This document shows, in pieces, positions 6,248 through 11,291 of a DNA stretch of 11,291 nt. Positions within the stretch are counted from its first letter, which is position 1; the number at the start of each line of letters is the position of its first letter. Both the position numbers and the translations under genes were made by a program. The notes beneath the pieces were generated by a model, which worked only from the letters and a program-made list of their open reading frames with translations, was not told the origin of the DNA and ran no database searches. Source of the stretch: Pseudomonadota bacterium (GTDB lineage Bacteria; Pseudomonadota; Alphaproteobacteria; Sphingomonadales; Sphingomonadaceae); contig JAEZFL010000084.1 of NCBI GenBank assembly GCA_023417515.1, positions 1 through 11,291 of the forward strand, given 5' to 3'.

Positions 6248-7396
6248 TCAGCCCGCGAGCGCGGCGGTGACCGGGACCGGGCGGCCGTTGTAGCGCAGCT
6301 CGATCGTCACCGGCTCCTCGCCGCCGCGGGCGCGGCCGATGAGAGCTCCGCGCTGGACGCGCTGGCCCGGCGCGATGGCGATTCCGGCAAGGTTCGTCAC
6401 GACCGACGTCCAGCCGCCGCCATGATCGAGGATGATGACCGAGCCGTAGGAACGGAACGGTCCGGAGAAAGCGACGCGGCCGTTCGCCGGCGCGCGCACC
6501 GCTGCCTGGGCTTCGACCGCGAGGGTGAGGCCGCGGGCATGGACTCCGGCTTCGGACAGCTCGCCGGTGCCGGTGACGACTCGGCCGCGCACCGGAAGCA
6601 GGAAATTGCCCCGGGCCGAGGCCGCGGCGTTGCCGCCGCCGGGACGCGGCACCGGGCCGTCGAGCTCGGCCAGGCTGGCCTCGAGCCGGCGCTGGAAGGC
6701 GCGGTCGCGGACCACTTCCTCGAGCCCGCGCGCTTCCTCGCCGAGCGCCAGGGCGCGGTCGGACTCGCGCAGGGCCAGGTCGGCGAGGCCTTGCGAGCGC
6801 TCGCGCTGGCGCGCTTCGAGCTGGGCAAGCGCGGTGCGGCGGCCGTCGAGCTCGCCGCGGCTGGCGATCAGCGCGCGGCGGGCCTGGTCTTCCTGCGCGA
6901 GCAGCGCGTTGGCGCGGTCGATCTCGGCGCGCAGCCCGGCGGTCCGCGCGCGGATCTGGGGCAAAGCGGACGCGAGGACGGCGCGCACGCGCATCGCGTT
7001 GTCGAGGCTGCCGGGCTGGACGAGCGCCAGCGCGGGCGGGCGCCGCGACAGGTTCTGAAGCGCGGCGGTGAGTCGGACGAGCGGGCCCTGGCGTTCGGCG
7101 AGACTGGCGCGCTGCGCTCGCAGTTGCGCGGCGACGAAGGCGCTTCGCCCTTCGGCGGCGGTGATCTCGGCCTCGGCGGCCTGGATCCGGGCGACGAGGC
7201 TCTCCGCCTCGGCGCGGGCGCGGGCGGCCTCGTCGGTCGCCTCGGCCGCCTGCTGTTCGAGCCGCTCGGCGCGCTGCTGCGCCTCGCGCGCCTCGTTCAG
7301 CGCGGCGCGGAAGCTCGCCGAATCCACTCGCGGCGCGGCGACGGCGAGACCGCCGCTGGCGAGGCCCAGGACCAGGATGGCGATGCCGATGCGCAC
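6248..7396 (-). CDS. envC: EnvC-type murein hydrolase activator with degenerate LytM domain
   Basis: Periplasmic proteins of this type activate cell-wall amidases during division. From the GTG at 7396-7394 the product is 382 residues: a signal peptide (1-21), a long alanine/arginine/glutamate-rich coiled coil (about 25-245), a flexible proline/glycine linker, and a C-terminal LytM/M23 domain (about 265-375). His286 (GVHARG) and His325 (LDHGGGW) remain. However, the Asp of the usual HxGxD motif is missing, and the final HxH is replaced by VTNL. This is expected for a non-enzymatic activator like E. coli EnvC. The GTG start is supported by AAGGA at 7408-7404 with seven-base spacing and lies four bases after the rlmH stop. 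A longer reading from 7465 would overlap rlmH without need. Confidence 0.9.
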   Translation of the reverse strand: MRIGIAILVLGLASGGLAVAAPRVDSASFRAALNEAREAQQRAERLEQQAAEATDEAARARAEAESLVARIQAAEAEITAAEGRSAFVAAQLRAQRASLAERQGPLVRLTAALQNLSRRPPALALVQPGSLDNAMRVRAVLASALPQIRARTAGLRAEIDRANALLAQEDQARRALIASRGELDGRRTALAQLEARQRERSQGLADLALRESDRALALGEEARGLEEVVRDRAFQRRLEASLAELDGPVPRPGGGNAAASARGNFLLPVRGRVVTGTGELSEAGVHARGLTLAVEAQAAVRAPANGRVAFSGPFRSYGSVIILDHGGGWTSVVTNLAGIAIAPGQRVQRGALIGRARGGEEPVTIELRYNGRPVPVTAALAG

Positions 7397-7400
7397 CGCC

Positions 7401-7823
7401 TCATCCTTCCCGATGATAGGGGTGGTTCGCAAGGATGCTGACGGCCCGCCACAATTGCTCGGCAAGCATGGCGCGGGCCATCAGGTGCGGCCAGGTCGCG
7501 CGGCCGAACGAGATGAGGAGGTCGGCCTCGGCCCGTTCCTCGTCGCCGAAGCCGTCGGCGCCCCCAATCCGGAACTGCGCCTCGCGCGCGCCGCAGTCGC
7601 GCCATTGCTCGAGGCGTTTGGCCAACTGCATCGAGGACAGGTTCTCGCCTTTCTCGTCGAGCAGGATCAGCGCGCCCGCGGCAGGACGGGGCGGGACCTT
7701 ACCGCCGCTCTCGGGCAATTCGGTGACCCTGGTGGGCCAGGAGATACGGCCGAGATAGCGCTCGACCAGCTCGGCCTCCGGCGACCGGCCGATCTTCCCG
7801 CGGGCGACGATGTGGAGAAGCAT
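7401..7823 (-). CDS. rlmH: 23S rRNA pseudouridine(1915)-N3-methyltransferase RlmH
   Basis: RlmH is a small SPOUT (trefoil-knot) enzyme that uses S-adenosylmethionine to methylate pseudouridine 1915 in helix 69 of 23S rRNA, on assembled 70S ribosomes. The 140-residue length is close to the usual ~155. Visible family blocks are LLDEKGENLSS (54-64), the SAM-binding glycine loop FRIGGADGF (84-92), SFGRATWPHLMARAMLAEQLWRA (105-127) and the C-terminal HPYHREG (134-140). ATG 7823-7821 is preceded by GGAGG at 7836-7832, which belongs to the edge of the inverted-repeat element upstream. The gene lies between rsfS and envC, a pairing common in bacteria. Confidence 0.96.
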   Translation of the reverse strand: MLLHIVARGKIGRSPEAELVERYLGRISWPTRVTELPESGGKVPPRPAAGALILLDEKGENLSSMQLAKRLEQWRDCGAREAQFRIGGADGFGDEERAEADLLISFGRATWPHLMARAMLAEQLWRAVSILANHPYHREG

Positions 7824-7830
7824 GTCCTAG

Positions 7831-7986
7831 TTCCTCCCCCAGCTTGCTGGGGGAGGGGGACCATGCGCAGCATGGTGGAGGGGTGGGAGCGCAGCGAGCG
7901 TGTTCAAAAGGAATTACGGCCTTCGGCGACCCCTCCACCATCCGCTTCGCGGACGGTCCCCCTCCCCGAGCAAGCTCGGGGAGGAA
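7831..7986. repeat. Two-armed palindromic intergenic element (REP/BIME-like)
   Basis: The whole rsfS-rlmH gap is one large inverted repeat. Outer 32-base segments at 7831-7862 and 7955-7986 match in 30 positions when one is reverse-complemented. Inner 13-base segments at 7872-7884 and 7929-7941 match perfectly. Each arm also folds on itself. The left arm has CTCCCCCAG (7834-7842) pairing with CTGGGGGAG (7847-7855), then CCATGC with GCATGG (7861-7875). The right arm has CTCCCCGAG (7962-7970) pairing with CTCGGGGAG (7975-7983), then TCCGC with GCGGA (7941-7953). The two mismatches between the arms are a C/G swap that keeps the outer hairpin paired. Very similar elements are, from memory, scattered through sphingomonad genomes. 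Confidence 0.85.
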
Positions 7987-7990
7987 TTGT

Positions 7991-8380
7991 TCAAGCCCCC
8001 GCCGCGGCGGGGCGGGCGCTTTCCTCGAACGCCCACATGCGCTCCAAATTGTAGAAGCTGCGCACTTCGGGGCGGAACAGGTGGACGATGACGTCGTCGG
8101 CGTCGATCAGGACCCAGTCGGCGACCGGCAGGCCCTCGACGCGCACGTTGCGGCCGAGCTCCTGCTTGATCCGCTCGGACAGCTTCTGGGCCATGGAAGA
8201 GACCTGGCGGCTCGAGCGTCCGCTGGCCACGACCATGTAGTCGGCGATGTTGGATTTCCCGCTGAGCGGGATCGACACCACCTCGACCGCCTGGTCGTCG
8301 TCGAGGGAACGGAGCACGAGGCTGTGAAGCGCCTCGGCCTGGGCGTGGGCTTCCGTGGAAGCGGGAGCGGGTGCGGGCAA
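7991..8380 (-). CDS. rsfS: Ribosomal silencing factor RsfS
   Basis: RsfS binds protein uL14 on the large ribosomal subunit and blocks joining of the subunits when nutrients are short. The 129-residue protein has the family blocks SNIADYMVVASGRSSRQV (43-60) and WVLIDADDVIVHLFRPEVRS (89-108) followed by FYNLERMW (109-116). The start is TTG 8380-8378, supported by a near-perfect AAGGAGG at 8391-8385 four bases away; no ATG lies nearby in frame. The nadD stop TAA overlaps this ribosome binding site, so the two genes are probably coupled. The short alanine/proline-rich N-terminus (1-10) is outside the conserved fold. The stop is followed almost at once by the large inverted repeat, which separates it from rlmH. 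Confidence 0.95.
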   Translation of the reverse strand: MPAPAPASTEAHAQAEALHSLVLRSLDDDQAVEVVSIPLSGKSNIADYMVVASGRSSRQVSSMAQKLSERIKQELGRNVRVEGLPVADWVLIDADDVIVHLFRPEVRSFYNLERMWAFEESARPAAAGA

Positions 8381-8384
8381 ACGG

Positions 8385-8391
8385 CCTCCTT
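8385..8391 (-). promoter_or_regulatory. Strong Shine-Dalgarno for rsfS overlapping the nadD stop
   Basis: The minus strand reads TAAGGAGGCCGTTTG. The nadD stop TAA provides the first two bases of AAGGAGG, and four bases later comes the TTG start. This site decides the TTG start of rsfS and suggests termination-reinitiation between the two genes. Confidence 0.75.
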
Positions 8392-9031
8392 ATGTCACGA
8401 GCCGCTGCGTGACCTGGTCACGCAACAGCTTCGGGTTGAACGAATAGTCGTCGGATTCGTGCCAATCGGGTCGGGCGGCGCGGATGGCGGTGGCTGACGT
8501 CGGGTCGGGCGGCAACTGAAGCAGCACGAGCGCCGGCAAACTCCCCATCGTCCGCTTCCGAACCTGGTCCGCGGTGAGGACGAAGCGCCGCAGCCAGCCC
8601 ATGGCCTGTGCCTTATGGGCGTCCGCATCATAACCGGGGCGGCCGGCGACGGCAATCGGCACCGTTCGCGCAATGTCCTGCCACTGCTTCCAGAGGTGGA
8701 ACTGTGACAAATTGTCCGCACCCATCAGCCACAGGAAGCGGCGGTCCGGAAAGCGCTCGATGAGCGCCCGCAGCGTCTCGAGCGTGTAGAGGGTGCCGAG
8801 GTCCTGCTCGATCGCGGTGACCCTGATCGGAGTGCCCTCGGCCGCGCGCAGCGCCGAGGCGAAGCGCGCCTGAAGCGGCGCCATGCCCTGTTTCGGCTTC
8901 AGCGGATTGCCCGGCGACACCAGCCACCACATGTCGTCGAGCCCGAGCGTCTCGATCGCCGCGAGGCTGATGTGGCGGTGGCCGCGATGGGCCGGGTTGA
9001 ACGAGCCGCCGAGAAGGCCGGTGAGGATCAA
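8390..9031 (-). CDS. nadD: Nicotinate-nucleotide adenylyltransferase NadD
   Basis: NadD joins nicotinate mononucleotide and ATP to give deamido-NAD in the cytoplasm, an essential step of NAD synthesis. The 213-residue protein shows the nucleotidyltransferase signature GLLGGSFNPAHRGHRHIS (5-22), including the HxxH pair His15/His18. It also has MGADNLSQFHLWKQW (103-117) and the C-terminal TSATAIR (178-184) in place of the usual ISSTxIR. The start is TTG 9031-9029, with GGAG eight bases upstream. No ATG is in frame nearby, and the residues MILTGLLGGSF match the usual short N-terminus. In many alphaproteobacteria proA precedes nadD; here it does not. The frame of an 18-codon ORF ends across the start as TTGA. 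First gene of the minus-strand train. Confidence 0.95.
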   Translation of the reverse strand: MILTGLLGGSFNPAHRGHRHISLAAIETLGLDDMWWLVSPGNPLKPKQGMAPLQARFASALRAAEGTPIRVTAIEQDLGTLYTLETLRALIERFPDRRFLWLMGADNLSQFHLWKQWQDIARTVPIAVAGRPGYDADAHKAQAMGWLRRFVLTADQVRKRTMGSLPALVLLQLPPDPTSATAIRAARPDWHESDDYSFNPKLLRDQVTQRLVT

Positions 9032-9084
9032 GCCGCAGGCTCCGCGGCGGCGTCGAGCGGCAGAAAGTCCGTGCGGCGGCGCAT
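9028..9084 (-). other. Possible 18-codon leader ORF overlapping the nadD start
   Basis: An ATG at 9084-9082 opens an 18-residue frame (MRRRTDFLPLDAAAEPAA) whose TGA overlaps the nadD TTG as TTGA. This arrangement would permit translational coupling, or it could be the leftover end of an upstream gene. There is no clear ribosome binding site before the ATG, and chance cannot be excluded in such GC-rich DNA. Confidence 0.2.
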
Positions 9085-9130
9085 GGCGCCTAGGTGACAG
9101 GCCCGGCAGCCGATGGGAAGAGCGCCCAAC

Positions 9131-9159
9131 CGAAAAGCGGCGGACCCGAAGGCCCGCCG
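9131..9159 (-). terminator. Intrinsic terminator with UUCG tetraloop
   Basis: On the minus strand, GGCGGGCC (9158-9151) pairs with GGTCCGCC (9146-9139) across a TTCG loop closed by C-G. One G-U pair occurs inside the stem and one further C-G pair can be added at its base. The stem is followed by GCTTTTCG, a short U-run at 9136-9133. C(UUCG)G loops are exceptionally stable and common in terminators. It would stop minus-strand transcripts entering from about 9300 before they reach nadD, so nadD must have its promoter between here and 9031. Confidence 0.65.
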
Positions 9160-9166
9160 GTGAGGC

Positions 9167-9304
9167 TCATGCCCCGATGCTCCCCTTGTGGATGCGCTCG
9201 GTGCCAAAGTGGATGCGGTCCTGCTTGTCCCCCCACCCTTCACGGCGGAGGATCAGCTGCTGTCGGACAGCAGAGTTCGAGTCGCCGGCCCGATCGCATC
9301 TCAC
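9167..9304 (-). pseudogene. 45-codon ORF ahead of the terminator; small gene or remnant 3' end
   Basis: From a GTG at 9304-9302 to TGA 9169-9167 there is an open frame of 45 residues ending RREGWGDKQDRIHFGTERIH then KGSIGA. The stop lies seven bases before the UUCG terminator, exactly where a gene's end would be. The charged last 25 residues read like a genuine protein C-terminus rather than a GC-rich shadow. The first 15 residues look less protein-like. I do not recognise the family. The start has no Shine-Dalgarno and overlaps the ribosome binding site of the divergent gene. It may therefore be the surviving tail of a longer gene truncated by arrival of the neighbour at 9316. A chance ORF remains possible. 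Confidence 0.3.
9257..9273. promoter_or_regulatory. 17-base perfect palindrome, candidate operator
   Basis: CTGCTGTCGGACAGCAG consists of two eight-base arms around a single G, centred 51 bases before the ATG of the lysozyme/DUF2272 gene. It could be a repressor-binding operator for that gene, or as RNA a seven-base-pair hairpin with a three-base loop in its leader. It does not match the alphaproteobacterial LexA box (GTTC-N7-GTTC). Confidence 0.4.
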
Positions 9305-9310
9305 GGGAGG
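9305..9310 (+). promoter_or_regulatory. Ribosome binding site fixing the start at 9316
   Basis: GGGAGG is followed by five bases and ATG at 9316. The open frame continues upstream to 9094, but that part is cysteine/proline-rich and non-conserved in character, so this site decides the start. Confidence 0.75.
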
Positions 9311-9315
9311 TTCGG

Positions 9316-10677
9316 ATGAGCTTGGTGGAAGACATTTGCGCCGCGGCAGAGGAATCCGAGATTCGGCGCTACCGCTGGATCGACCGCGGCCGTGCCCCGC
9401 TCGGGTTCCTCAAGGGAATGGCGGTGACCTACGGACTTGCGCTTCGCGAGCTTGCCGCGGGAGCCGACGCTCCCCTCGCCATGGCGGTCGGGCTCGGCGA
9501 CGAGCGGCGCGACGCGCTCGCGCTCTACGAGCCCGAAATCGATCGCGCGGGAATTCGCACGGACACGGCCGAGGGACGCCTGCTCGCCCTGTTCGCCCTG
9601 ATGTTCGGCCTCGGAATGCGCGAGAGTTCGGGGAAGCATTGCGAGGGGCGCGACCTGAGCGCGGACAACATCACCGCGCTCACGGCCGAGGCCGGCTTGT
9701 TCCAGACGAGCTTCAACGCCGTGAACGCCGCGCCGGAGGTTCTCCGGCCGATCTTCGATGCCTATCGGGGCCGGACTGATCTCCAGGCCGTGTTCGCCGA
9801 AGGCGTGACCTGCCGCCCCTCGTCACGGGTGAATTATGGCGACGGCGACGGCCGGGCCTTTCAGGAATTGAGCAAGGTCTGTCCTCGGTTCGCGGTCGAA
9901 TTTGCGGCGGTGGCGCTCCGTCGGCTGTGCCGCCATTGGGGGCCGATCAAGCGCAAGCACGCGGAGTTCAGGCCCGAGGCGATCGCCCTGCTTCGGACCG
10001 TTGAAGGGATCGTCGCCGCAATGCCCGCCGGCTATTTCGATGCCCGCCCGCTGGCCGCACCGAATCCGCTCAGCCCCACCGTCCAGCGGCTGGTCGGCTC
10101 GGCCCTCGGCGAGTGGAATTTCTTCGGCCGCTCGACCCGGTCGCTCAGCAACGAATGGCATATCGGCGGCGACGAGGCGGACGAGCCCTATACCAGCCGC
10201 GTGGGTCGCTACTGGCGGGCCGTCGGAAACTCCGGATGGGATGGCGACACGCCCAAGCCCTGGTCGGCGGCCTTGATCTCCTGGCTGTTCCAGAATGCGG
10301 AGGTGGACGAATCCGTTTTCGCTCCCAATGCCGGACATGCGGACTATATCCGGCACATCCACAACAATCCGGGCCCGCTAAGCCTCGACCCGCCGAGCAC
10401 TCCGCTTCGCGCCGGATACCTGATCTGGAATGCGCGGGAAGGCAGCGTCAGCGGTCATGACGAGGCTGTCGCGAAGCTGCGAGCTGGTTCGTTCTTCGTG
10501 TCGCATTGCGACCTCGTGGTCGAAGTCGGCGACGGCTGGTGTCACAGCATCGGCGGCAACGTGTCCAACCGCGACCCGGGCGGCTCGGTGACCCGGTCGA
10601 CATGGAAGCTGGACGGCGGCGGCGCACTGGCGGACCGCCGGAAGCCCTGGATCGGCGTGGTGTCCAATCAGCTTTAG
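9316..10677 (+). CDS. Two-domain putative peptidoglycan-targeting protein: lysozyme-like plus DUF2272
   Basis: The 453-residue product has no signal peptide and no membrane segment. Residues about 25-225 resemble a lysozyme-like domain that I recall from rhizobial proteins: LGFLKGMAVTYG (29-40), GLGMRESSGKHCEGRDLSA (98-116) with a likely catalytic Glu103, AEAGLFQTSFNA (124-135), and RFAVEFAAVALR...RHWGPIKRKHAE (191-217). After a linker, residues about 255-435 resemble DUF2272: PWSAALISWLF (315-325), GHADYIRH (340-347), SHCDLVVEV (396-404) and IGGNVS (412-417). This layout recalls CHAP/NlpC-type amidases, but Ser317 occupies the place where those have the nucleophile cysteine. The start is fixed by GGGAGG at 9305. 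The gene stands alone, divergent from nadD and convergent with ftsH. It could be a cell-wall hydrolase, an endolysin-like protein or a secreted effector. Substrate and export route are unknown. Confidence 0.75.
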   Translation: MSLVEDICAAAEESEIRRYRWIDRGRAPLGFLKGMAVTYGLALRELAAGADAPLAMAVGLGDERRDALALYEPEIDRAGIRTDTAEGRLLALFALMFGLGMRESSGKHCEGRDLSADNITALTAEAGLFQTSFNAVNAAPEVLRPIFDAYRGRTDLQAVFAEGVTCRPSSRVNYGDGDGRAFQELSKVCPRFAVEFAAVALRRLCRHWGPIKRKHAEFRPEAIALLRTVEGIVAAMPAGYFDARPLAAPNPLSPTVQRLVGSALGEWNFFGRSTRSLSNEWHIGGDEADEPYTSRVGRYWRAVGNSGWDGDTPKPWSAALISWLFQNAEVDESVFAPNAGHADYIRHIHNNPGPLSLDPPSTPLRAGYLIWNAREGSVSGHDEAVAKLRAGSFFVSHCDLVVEVGDGWCHSIGGNVSNRDPGGSVTRSTWKLDGGGALADRRKPWIGVVSNQL

Positions 10678-10702
10678 CGCATCCGCCCGCTCGAAGGCAG
10701 GT

Positions 10703-10730
10703 GACGGCGGAGGCGCTTGCCCCCGCCATC
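10703..10730. terminator. Hairpin between convergent genes, possible bidirectional terminator
   Basis: GGCGG (10706-10710) pairs with CCGCC (10723-10727). After one A/C mismatch, GGC (10712-10714) pairs with GCC (10719-10721) around a GCTT loop. It is centred in the 65-base gap between the stops at 10677 (+) and 10743 (-), where both transcripts need to end. There is no U-run on either side, so it may act as a 3' stabiliser or with Rho. Confidence 0.45.
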
Positions 10731-10742
10731 CGGCAGCTGTTC

Positions 10743-11291
10743 TCAGGCCCCCTGCGGAGCCGCGTCGCCGAGGCCGCCGCCGCCGCGGGGGCGGCGGGTG
10801 CTCGGGATCGACGCGCCCGAGGCCGCGATCAGCGGCGGCTTGGACATCGGGTCCTCGCGGCCGATATCCTCGCCCGCAATCGCCTTCTTGGCCTCCTCGC
10901 CGGTCAGCGTCTCATATTCGAGCAAGCTGCCGGCGAGCCGGTGCAGCTGGTCGAGATTCTCGGTGAGGACCCGGCGGGCGGTGTTCTCGCCTTCCTCGAC
11001 CAGACGGCGGACCTCCTGGTCGATCATCATGGCGGTGTCGTTGGAAACCGACTGGGTGCGCGCGACGCTGTGGCCGAGGAAGACCTCGTCCTGGTTGTCG
11101 CGGTAGCGGAGCCAGCCGAGCTTCTCGCTCATGCCATATTCCATCACCATCGCCCGGGCGAGATCGGTCGCCTGCTGGATGTCGTTGGAGGCGCCGGTGT
11201 TGAGGCTGTCCTCGCCATAGATGAGCTGCTCGGCGATGCGGCCGCCGAAGCAGAGCGCGAGCCGCGCCTTCATCTGCTTCATGCTCATCGA
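10743..11291 (-). CDS. ftsH: ATP-dependent zinc metalloprotease FtsH, C-terminal part, cut by window edge
   Basis: FtsH is a hexameric inner-membrane AAA+ protease that degrades membrane and short-lived cytoplasmic proteins. Only the last 182 codons are in the window; the transmembrane, AAA+ and HEAGH zinc-motif parts lie beyond the right edge. The visible part of the M41 domain includes ARLALCFGGRIAEQLIYGED, TGASNDIQQATDLARAMVMEYGM with the Asp that is the third zinc ligand, LGWLRY, and the helical end LLEYETLTGEEAKKAIAG. The last 30 residues (STRRPRGGGGLGDAAPQGA) are a glycine/proline-rich tail, normal for alphaproteobacterial FtsH. The stop is TGA at 10745-10743. Confidence 0.96.
   Translation of the reverse strand, partial: SMSMKQMKARLALCFGGRIAEQLIYGEDSLNTGASNDIQQATDLARAMVMEYGMSEKLGWLRYRDNQDEVFLGHSVARTQSVSNDTAMMIDQEVRRLVEEGENTARRVLTENLDQLHRLAGSLLEYETLTGEEAKKAIAGEDIGREDPMSKPPLIAASGASIPSTRRPRGGGGLGDAAPQGA

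Noticed and set aside
7831..7986. CRISPR array or IS element
   Set aside because: There are only two arms in inverted orientation, no repeated spacers, no transposase and no target-site duplication visible.
6182..8054. Long plus-strand frames opposite envC and rlmH
   Set aside because: Compositional shadows of the minus-strand coding sequences. One runs through the inverted-repeat element, which is non-coding.
9188..9217. Direct repeat GTGGATGCG, copies 21 bases apart
   Set aside because: The copies are antisense codons for the two RIH tripeptides of the small minus-strand ORF. Two copies alone do not indicate an iteron or operator array.
9266..9300. tRNA-like T-loop (GTTCGAGTC) suggesting a tRNA fragment or attachment site
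   Set aside because: The five bases flanking the loop do not pair, no CCA or acceptor stem follows, and no anticodon arm precedes it.
9094..9315. N-terminal extension of the lysozyme/DUF2272 gene
   Set aside because: The open frame extends upstream, but GGGAGG five bases before ATG 9316 fixes the start and the extension is cysteine/proline-rich noise.

Overview
The window looks like a chromosomal core segment of a high-GC alphaproteobacterium, most likely a sphingomonad (Sphingomonadales). The grounds are the start of a SciP/DUF1153 cell-cycle regulator, the sphingomonad-type MnmA and FtsH sequences, the gene order nadD-rsfS-rlmH-envC-ctpA followed by dsbB-coq7, the very high GC at third codon positions, and a dispersed-repeat-like hairpin element of a kind I associate with this group. 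The assignment rests on recognising families, not on a search.

Layout. 1-108 (-) is the 5' end of a sciP-like gene that runs off the left edge. 227-502 (-) is a small unknown protein. 578-1708 (+) is mnmA, whose 3' end overlaps the convergent permease gene by 73 bases. From 9031 down to 1636, all on the minus strand, lies a tightly packed gene train: nadD, rsfS, rlmH, an EnvC-type murein hydrolase activator, a CtpA-type S41 protease, dsbB, coq7, a six-cysteine exported protein and an APC permease. Most junctions are overlaps or gaps under 20 bases. The exceptions are a 155-base two-armed inverted repeat between rsfS and rlmH and a 77-base spacer before ctpA. Several genes use TTG or GTG starts.

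9032-9315 is the divergent region upstream of nadD. It holds a UUCG-tetraloop terminator on the minus strand, a 45-codon minus-strand ORF that ends just before that terminator, and a 17-base perfect palindrome. 9316-10677 (+) encodes a 453-residue protein that I read as a lysozyme-like domain followed by a DUF2272 domain. It is the one gene that looks accessory. A hairpin separates it from the convergent C-terminal part of ftsH (10743-11291, -), which runs off the right edge.

How the genes fit together. The minus-strand train combines NAD synthesis (NadD), ribosome maturation and silencing (RlmH, RsfS), cell-envelope turnover (EnvC, CtpA), periplasmic disulfide formation (DsbB) and ubiquinone synthesis (Coq7). 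DsbB passes electrons to ubiquinone and Coq7 makes ubiquinone, so their four-base overlap makes sense. The exported protein just downstream has three evenly spaced cysteine pairs and is a plausible DsbA/DsbB client. The most novel-looking locus is 9028-10740, where a two-domain peptidoglycan-targeting protein sits beside what may be the remnant 3' end of another gene.
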